From: Mimachlamys varia
Taxonomy: Eukaryota > Mollusca > Bivalvia > Pectinida > Pectinidae
Length of the DNA: 64,000 nucleotides
Direction of reading: 5' to 3'
Assembly: GCA_947623455.1 (NCBI GenBank)
Contig: OX392542.1
Span: 12,779,625 to 12,843,624, forward strand
A program made the translations under genes and the position numbers. The notes under the pieces are model-generated. The model was not told the DNA's origin and did no database searches. It saw nothing but the letters and a program-made list of their open reading frames with translations. Shown here in pieces: positions 57,501 through 64,000 of this stretch (position 1 is the stretch's first letter; each line of letters starts with the position of its first letter).

Positions 57501-59190
57501 TTATAGGTTGATGCTGTGTTATATGTTGACGCTGTGTTATATGTTGACGCTGTGTTATATGTTGGCGCTGTGTTATATGTTGACGCTGTGTTATATTTTG
57601 ATGCTGTGTTATATGTTTATACTGTGTTATATGTTGACGCTGTGTTATATGTTTATACTGTGTTATAGGTTGATGCTGTGTTATATGTTGACGGTGTGTT
57701 ATATGTTTATGCTGTGTGATATGTTGACGCTGTGTTATATGTTTATACTGTGTTATATGTTTGTGCTGTAGTATATGTTTATGCTATGTTATATGCTGAC
57801 GCTGTGTTATATGCTGATGCTGTGTGATATGTTGATGCTGTGTTATATGTTGATGCTGTGTTATATGTTGACGCTGCGTTATATGTTGAAGCTGTGTTAT
57901 AGGTTGATGCTGTGTTATATGTTGATGCTGTGTTATATGTTGAAGTTGTGTTGTATGTTGAAGTTGTGTTATATGTTGACGCTGTGTTATATGTTGATGC
58001 TGTGTTATATGTTGATGCTGTGTTATATGTTGATGCTGTGTTATATGTTGATGCTGTGTTATATGTTGACGCTGTGTTATAAGTTGACGCTGTGTTATAT
58101 GTTGATGCTATGTTATAGGTTGACGCTGTGTTATATGTTGATGCTATGTTATAGGTTGACGCTGTGTTATAATTTCACGCTGTGTTATAGGTTGACGCTG
58201 TGTTATATTTTGACGCTGTGACGTTTTGTGTGTGTGTGTGTGTGTGTGTGTTGATTCTATTATAATTTATATCAACGGACGAAAGAAACTGACGAATATT
58301 GGGAAACTCGGGTAATATACTGGAACTTCTATTTCTTGAAACTGTCGTATTTGTAGGGGACAACTCTTCTGTATTTCGAAATTTATGACACTACATTGTA
58401 TCCCCCGATTCTATTGTCGTAAATTGCGTTTGTGGAGCCAGAAAAACAGATATTTTAAACTATAGTAGGGTAATTCCTATTATAATTTATATCAACGGAA
58501 GAAAGAAACGACGATTAAAAGATATGTTGGGGTAGTTTATTCGGTCTCTTAGCTGTTGATTAGCAACGTCAGACATTGTTAAAGGGAGACGCATTTGGTT
58601 GGTCCATAGACAACACCAGAGGTTTTTGAGGAATCAGGACAGCACATACCTTTAGCTTCAAAGCCATGTGGACACCAGCCGGCCCCGCCCCCACAATGGC
58701 GATCTTGTCATCGAAACGTTTAGGGCCTGAGATATAGGGGAACCCCGACTCCGAAATCTCTAATTCTTCTTCTGAGTATGATGAACTTAAACTTTGATGA
58801 GAATGACTCTCAGCAACTATAAAGAAAAACATATATATTTCAATAAATAAAATACAATATAATTCAAAATATTAGAAGAATGTAAATATGACTTACCATA
58901 ATGATAGCTCTAATTTACCTACCGACGCCATGAAAGTATAAAATAGTTGATAATTGACACCATTGAAAGATATTTCATTATTCATCGTCATTATTACCAT
59001 GCTGATGTTTATACCTTACACAGGTAAGTAGTAAAATTTAATTGATTATTTGTTGTTCTGCCGAGCTTGACCATGAAGATTCGAAGTCTTATGCTATGCT
59101 CATATATTTGAACGAATAAATGAAAATTGTCTTACTTTCCAGTAACTCGATGAGTTCCTTTTCTAAAGGCAGTGTCAATGAGTCTACCGC
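50365..59190 (-). CDS. Copy B: secreted FAD-dependent amine-oxidase-like flavoprotein
   Basis: The minus-strand exons 59136-59190, 58650-58816, 52788-52992 and 50365-51518 correspond one-to-one to exons 2-5 of copy A, with identical lengths for the first three and a 9-nt shorter last exon. They supply 526 residues. The signal-peptide exon should lie beyond 64000, since copy A has 4.9 kb of intron 1 and this intron also holds LINEs. The frame is fully open. The Rossmann loop GAGPAG, the acid in VFEKEDEVGGKS and the C-terminal WYAGSS are kept. Differences from A include GLVNVFLWAQ for GLANVFLEAQ and YNDGSYQNEEF for the longer SSGSEKSEEF loop. It is probably functional, unlike A'. Substrate unknown. 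Confidence 0.83.
51519..52787 (-). other. Copy B intron 3
   Basis: It contains the TACTGTAAACCAA element (52528-52750) and a small repeat near 51780-51880 (TTTAAAAGGTGCAGCAT) shared with 37490-37580. No coding signal. Confidence 0.65.
52528..52750 (-). mobile_element. TIR element in copy B intron 3
   Basis: This is the counterpart of 28152-28362. Ends are TACTGTTAACCTA and TTGGTTTACAGTA; one terminus is mutated. The interior has repeated AATTTCGCG and CGCCGCGAAA. Confidence 0.8.
52788..52992 (-). CDS. Copy B exon 4
   Basis: These 205 nt read RAGFTNVIVFEKEDEVGGKS through YQLVEEYDAGELLPLPSPTV to TGE. Acceptor TTATTCAG and donor GAAG|GTAGCA are as in copy A. Confidence 0.92.
52993..53917 (-). 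other. Copy B intron 2, exon-4 side
   Basis: It matches the copy A intron (27218-27909) and contains a small echo of the exon-4 acceptor at 53142-53160. The 82-codon plus-strand frame at 53228 has no domain. Confidence 0.6.
53918..54245 (-). mobile_element. Full-length TIR element plus foldback in copy B intron 2
   Basis: TIRs TATCACATGACT (53918) and AGTTATGTGATC (to 54143) bound 226 bp with TGACGTCA-type palindromes. The foldback 54146-54245 follows. This is the complete version of the deleted copy at 27053-27217 and the inverse of 14049-14430. Confidence 0.82.
54285..58213 (+). repeat. 18-bp minisatellite in copy B intron 2, with higher-order blocks
   Basis: About 218 units of TGTTATATGTTGACGCTG span 3.9 kb. 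Variant units repeat in blocks: 378-bp and 504-bp steps (54771, 55149, 55653 and again 56893, 57271, 57775) inside a 2122-bp duplication, which equals 118 units minus a 2-bp deletion near 56024. All long open frames here (repeats of MLTLCY, MLMLCY, MFILCY) are by-products of an 18-bp unit without stops. Confidence 0.97.
58214..58251 (+). repeat. GT microsatellite
   Basis: About fifteen GT dinucleotides at the end of the 18-bp array. It is absent from the matching junction in copy A. Confidence 0.9.
58650..58816 (-). CDS. Copy B exon 3: Rossmann GxGxxG
   Basis: These 167 nt encode the Ser/Glu-rich linker and KIAIVGAGPAGVHMALKLK. Residue changes from copy A lie only in the linker (for example SGFPYISGPKR). 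Confidence 0.92.
59136..59190 (-). CDS. Copy B exon 2
   Basis: These 55 nt encode the same AVDSLTLPLEKELIELLE as copy A. Acceptor TGTTTAG, donor GTAAGA. Confidence 0.8.
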
Positions 59191-59559
59191 CTAAACAGAA
59201 AAAAAATGCGATATACCATAAATCACAGATATATACACCAACTTGAATGACCACTATCAAACGCTGTTATCAATATTTTCCCCTTCTTTTTCAATTTTTG
59301 CGAAATAAAATGTAATTTGACATTTTCAGTGTCTAAAATTATCATTTCAACGCAGAGATGTTTTATAGAAACTACTATACTAAGCGAGAAAAAATAAACC
59401 ATTCAATTACATTATTTCATCAAACTCCAAATTGCTTTTCACACGTGACACCCATCTTACAGGGGCTCTGGACATCGTCATTCAGTATACATAGGCAATA
59501 TATTTATTCAAAAATGTTTTAGAATAATGCATATTTCTTAATTCTTTTACAAGCCCTAC
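59191..59559 (-). other. Copy B intron 1, proximal part
   Basis: It is homologous to copy A upstream of exon 2 up to about 59445 (matching 23880 in A); similarity stops there, close to the start of LINE sequence. Confidence 0.6.
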
Positions 59560-62500
59560 TGATTAAATGTAAGGATGTTGAAATGAGACCAGGTCCACTT
59601 CAAAATTTAGAAATAGTTCACATCAATGTTAAGAAATAAAATAGATGTTATTGAAGCAAAGCTATATGATAGTGATATAGTATGTGTAACTGAATCACAC
59701 CTTCTCAGATGAAATCCACAGGAAATATAGGAAAACAGGACATGGTGGTGGTGTAATAATATACCATAAAAGTAATATACTTATCACGCGTAGGCCTGAT
59801 CTTGAAAATGAACACATAGAGATGATATGGATAGAAGTTTATCAAAATCATAAATTTCTGCTTGGATGTATCTATAGACCTGACTCCAGTACAGAATACT
59901 GGAGTAGATTCGAAGGAATCCTCGATAAAGCTAGTGAGAAAAATTTAGATATACTCATAACTGGTGATTTAAATGTTGATATGCTAAAGACCTCACCTAC
60001 TTCACACTTGTCTTGGCTCTTAACTAAGTTTAATCTTAAAAGTATTATTAATAGACCAACTAGAGTGACACCTGATAGTGCAACTTCCATAGATGTTGTC
60101 ATTACAAATAGTCCCTCCATAGTGAAAAATACACATGTTGACCCAGCCTTCTGTAGTGATCATTCCGCTATATATATGGAAGTTTATTATGCTGTCCTCA
60201 AACAAAAAGCATATAAAAAGACTATATGGATGTATAACAATACTGACTATAATATTATGAATAACGCACTGAATGCTATTGACTGGAATGTAAGTGCTGT
60301 TAATATGGATACCCATGAATTTAAAATGTTTTTAACTAAAACTATATCTGACCTGGTGACAAAATATATTTCAAGTAAAACTATTACAATCCGACCTTAT
60401 GACAAACCATGGATGACTACCAATATCAGACTTAAGATGAGACAAAGAAATAGGATACATAAGAAAGCCAGACATTCTGACAAAATAGAACATTGGACTA
60501 AATATAGACAACTACAGAATGATGTTAGTAAGCTGGTAAGAGATGCGAAGCATAATTATCTTAATAAACTTCAAAAGTCTTTTGGTGATAAATCATTGCC
60601 CCCCCCCCCCCCCCCAATAAATGGTGGAAAATTGCTAAATCCCTAACTAATTTTAACAACAAAACTGAGCCAATTCCACCATTGAATGTTAATAATACAC
60701 TTATTTAACATCCAACTGATAAAGCTGAAAACCTTAACAAATATTTTACCTCTATAGCCACACAACATCAGATACCCTTGTTGAACCCCCAATATTAGAT
60801 ACTTACACTCTATCAAAACTTGAAAGTATACTAGTCTCTGAACAAGATGTTGATGATCAAATGACCCTTTTAAATGAAAACAAACCAGCAGGACAAGATG
60901 GAATGTTACCTAAAGTCATAAAAACATTAAAACCTTCCTTAATACTCCCACTTACAATATTATTTAATAAAAATATATCTAACGGGTGCATACCTGGGCC
61001 ATGGAAAATGGCTAATGTTAGTGCTGTATACAAAGGAAATGGTTTAAAAAATGATTACTCTAATTATAGACCAATATCTGTAACATCATGTTTTAGCAAA
61101 ATCTTAGAAAAAATCATTTTCAAATATCTATATAACTGTTGAACAACTAACAATATACTTTCAAAGGACCAGTCAGGCTTTAAAAAAGATAACTAAGGTT
61201 TGTATTTTGCGACATCAGCAAGGCTTTTGACAGATTTTGTCACAAAGGGTTATTACATAAACTTAAAGCATATGGTATTTCAGTTAATGTTTTAATTGGT
61301 TTGAAAATTATCTTGAAGATAGAAAACAAAGAGTGCTAACTGAGGGTCATTATTCTACTTTTAGGGTAGTTAATGCCGGTGTTCCTCAGGGATCTGTTCT
61401 CGGCCCATTCTTTTTTCTTCTGTACATAAATGATATTACTGATCTAGTCCAAAATAACATTAAGCTCTTTGCTGATGATACATCATTATATGTTATTGTA
61501 GGTGAAAACCCATCTTTATCAGCTGAATATCTGAATCAGGACCTAGAGATAATTAATAATCAGGCTAGTACATGGGATATTAAGTTTAACCCATCTAAAA
61601 CCAAATCCCTTATCTTTTCTAGGAAAATAATCCTATCCATCCTCTGATTAAGTTCTCTAATACTGATATTGATAATGTTCCTAATCACAAACACCTTGGA
61701 GTGACTTTCTCTGGAGATGGCATCTGGTCTACCCATGTTCATTTAATATATGAAAAAGCTAGTAAAAGAATAAATATGCTTAGGTACCTTAAATATAAGT
61801 TTGATAGGAAATCACTTTGCACAATATATACTATATTTATTCGACCAATACCTGAGTATGCAGATATTATCTGGGACAACTGCACTAAAAATCTTTAAAG
61901 CTTATTAGAATCTGTGCAAATTGAAGCGGCTAGAATTATCACAGGCCTAACGAAAGGTACATTATGTACATCACACCAAACTCTATACATAGAACTAGGC
62001 TGGGAGCCTTTGTCTGATCGAAGGATGAACTATAAGCTAACCCAGATGTACAAAATAACTAATGAATTATCACCATCATATCTCCATGACATTATTGACC
62101 CCCTTATCCATAATTCTGAGACTCTAAGAAATGTAAGAATGTTTAATCCGCCACTGTGCCGTTATGAATCCTATGCCAAACGTTTCTTCCCAGTTATGTG
62201 CAACAAGTTTAATGATCTTGGAAATGATATAGTACCTACGCCTACTCTTAATACATTCAAGGCCAAGGTATATAATCAAATCTGTTTTGATAATGATATA
62301 TCTGATGTATTCAAAAACTGTGAGTGCAGAAAGGGTAATATTATCTTATGTCAACTAAGGAATGAAGCGAGTGACCTGAATTATGACCTGTTCAAAGATC
62401 ACTTAAGGGAGTCTTCATCTTGTCAATGTGGTACTGATTCTGAAACTGCTATTCATTACCTCTTGCAGTGTCCAATGTAAAATCATTAAAGAATTATATC

Positions 62501-62640
62501 TTTGATGTTTGTCCAATTAATTTTAATGTTAAAATACTTCTAAATGAAGCACTGGGGTGAACAACACAGAAAATAAATCTATACTTGATAGTGTTCTTGG
62601 GTACATACAAAACACAAAAAGACTTGTTTAATGATTTTAT
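59560..62640 (+). mobile_element. LINE (jockey/CR1-like non-LTR retrotransposon), broken
   Basis: In order: the endonuclease start DVEMRPGPLQNLEIVHIN (about 59580); endonuclease core FLLGCIYRPDSSTEYW, ILITGDLNVD and DVVITNSPSIV...CSDHSA (59822-60180); a linker; reverse transcriptase pieces KPAGQDGMLPKVIK and NYRPISVTSCFSKILEK (60890-61120), FCDISKAFD (about 61200), GVPQGSVLGP (61378) and FADDTSLY (61468); then thumb/C-terminal sequence to HYLLQCPM (62480). Frameshifts and stops occur at the poly-C run (60599-60614), near 60707, after 61142, near 61330, at 61640 and near 61898. Plus strand, inside copy B intron 1 but opposite to that gene. It cannot make active protein. Confidence 0.88.
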
Positions 62641-62984
62641 GAATTTTGCCTTATATACATGTATATATCGAAAGGCAGTGGGTACAGTGGTGTCATCTCT
62701 GGACCCTTCACCCTGGGGCTGGGTTCTTCGCGAGGCTGTCTAGTATAATATGATGATAGTATATAAGTTATCTCCCTTTCATGAGAGTATCCAGATTGGT
62801 ATACAGCTGTGAATTCAGTGCTAGTCTTGAACTCTTACCTCTGGTACATAGGTAAGGATGTCTGGGATGGCATAGGGTAGATTGTGTTGTAATGTCATGT
62901 GCACCATATCAAATTAAACAGCCTCTATGGATGGATGGCTAGTGATGCTGCCGCTGTTTCTACTATTTTTCTTCATGACCATTT
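62641..62984 (+). other. LINE 3' region or inter-LINE spacer
   Basis: This is non-coding sequence after the LINE stop codons, with ATGGATGGATGG near the start of the next LINE copy. No poly-A or tandem tail clearly marks the end of the first element. Confidence 0.4.
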
Positions 62985-64000
62985 TTCTAATCCTTCTTGA
63001 GTATTTATTATTATCAATCATTAATAACCTATGGGACATAAAGTTTAATCCGCTTAAAACAAAATCTGTTGTATTTTCCAGAAAAAAACCCTGTACATCC
63101 TCCAATATCTTTCCAGAATTATATAATCAGTGACGCACCCTCACACAAACATTTAGGTCTTATACTCAAAGGTGATGCTACATGGAACCAACATATACAG
63201 TTAAATTATGAAAAAGCTTCCAATAGACTTAACATCCTTCGTTATGTTAAAACTAAAGTTGACAGAAAAACATTAATTAAAATATATACCACATTTATTA
63301 GACCTATCTTAGAATACGCAGATATAGTATGGGATAATTGTTCTTTGCAACCAAGCGACTTATTAGAATATGTTCAATTGGAAGCTGCTAAAATTATAAC
63401 CGGTCTTCGTTCTGGAACATCTCACAATAAACTTTATAACGAACTTGAATGGGAAACACTTGCAGAAAGACGACACAAACATAAACTTATAATGATGTAT
63501 AAAAGTTTTCACGGTATAGCACCTCATTACTTACAAGAAATCATTAATCCTTTCATGAACATTCAAAATAACAACCCTCACTCATTTAGACTAATAAGAC
63601 ACTTCAATCAACCTCTTTGCAGAACAAATTATTATTTTGATAGCTTTTCCCATATATGTGCCGTAAAGTTAATAATATGGATGTTACATTGTTTAATGCT
63701 CCATCACTTTCTAGTTTTAAACGATCTTTAATAAATAAAGTTACAACAAATATAACTTCTTCAATTTCTAAATTAGAAGTAGACAGACGGGCCAATATTA
63801 TTCTATGACAATTTAGAAATGAGTGCAGTGACCTCAATTTTGATTTACATAAAGATCACTTATTAGCCAGTCCAGCATGTTCATGTTCTTTTAATTTTGA
63901 AACTGTATCTCACTATTTTTTTATTTAATTGCCCCATGTATAATGAACACAGACATAATCTTTTGGCTTCTTTAAATAATTGTGGTAATCATAATCATCT
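62985..64000 (+). mobile_element. Second, 5'-truncated LINE of the same family
   Basis: It begins in the reverse-transcriptase thumb (LWDIKFNPLKTKSVVFSRK) and continues NYEKASNRLNILRYVKTKVD, EYADIVWDN, LEAAKIITGLRSG, ELEWETLAERR and CNFETVSHY-like sequence to the window edge. It aligns with 61570-62470 of the upstream copy. Frameshifts lie near 63069 and 63640, and a stop near 63808. The 5' truncation is typical for LINE insertion; the 3' end is outside the window. Confidence 0.85.

Noticed and set aside
54279..58221. Series of 124-226 codon open frames rich in M, L, C, Y, looking like membrane proteins
   Set aside because: They are translations of an 18-bp tandem repeat whose length is a multiple of three; there is no start context, and sub-frames switch with each 2-bp indel.

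Overview
This is eukaryotic DNA: AT-rich, intron-bearing and dense in repeats. The tRNA-headed SINE types, the small foldback elements and the type of flavoprotein gene suggest a marine invertebrate, most likely a bivalve mollusc. That is an inference; no marker gene in the window fixes the species.

Left third (1-19 kb). Three unrelated minisatellites (30/31-bp units at 1-6883, 20-bp units at 8741-10577, 19-bp units at 12802-13680) are separated by low-information AT-rich DNA. After them come foldback elements, a broken first exon resembling the Crypton/QRICH1/ZMYM N-terminal domain, a tRNA-headed SINE and a mariner relic. No complete gene is seen here.

Gene core (19-64 kb). The main locus is a secreted FAD-dependent amine-oxidase-like flavoprotein gene present three times. 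Copy A (plus strand, 19184-30019) has five exons whose splice phases all agree and which encode 545 residues, starting with a signal-peptide exon. Copy A' (plus, 40666-41815) keeps only the last exon and is a pseudogene with two frameshifts and a lost splice acceptor. Copy B (minus, 50365-59190) has the last four exons intact; its first exon should lie just past the right edge. A and B face each other, as do A' and B. The A'/B arms (about 40.4-45.3 kb and 47.3-51.75 kb) form an inverted duplication around a 2-kb spacer.

Convergent to copy A lies the 3' half (TM8 to C-terminus, six exons, minus strand, 38366 to 32058) of an SLC6 sodium/chloride-coupled transporter. Decayed pieces of its TM12 exon lie downstream of both A' and B, so the duplicated unit spanned the tail-to-tail flavoprotein/SLC6 boundary.

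The introns hold many repeats: an 18-bp minisatellite in intron 2 of both A and B, whose polarity switches within A around a hairpin-ended element; TIR elements shared by A and B in introns 2 and 3, so older than the duplication; SINEs; a LINE fragment in A intron 1; and, at the right edge, two broken LINE copies of one family. The 18-bp and 19-bp arrays create long but spurious reading frames.
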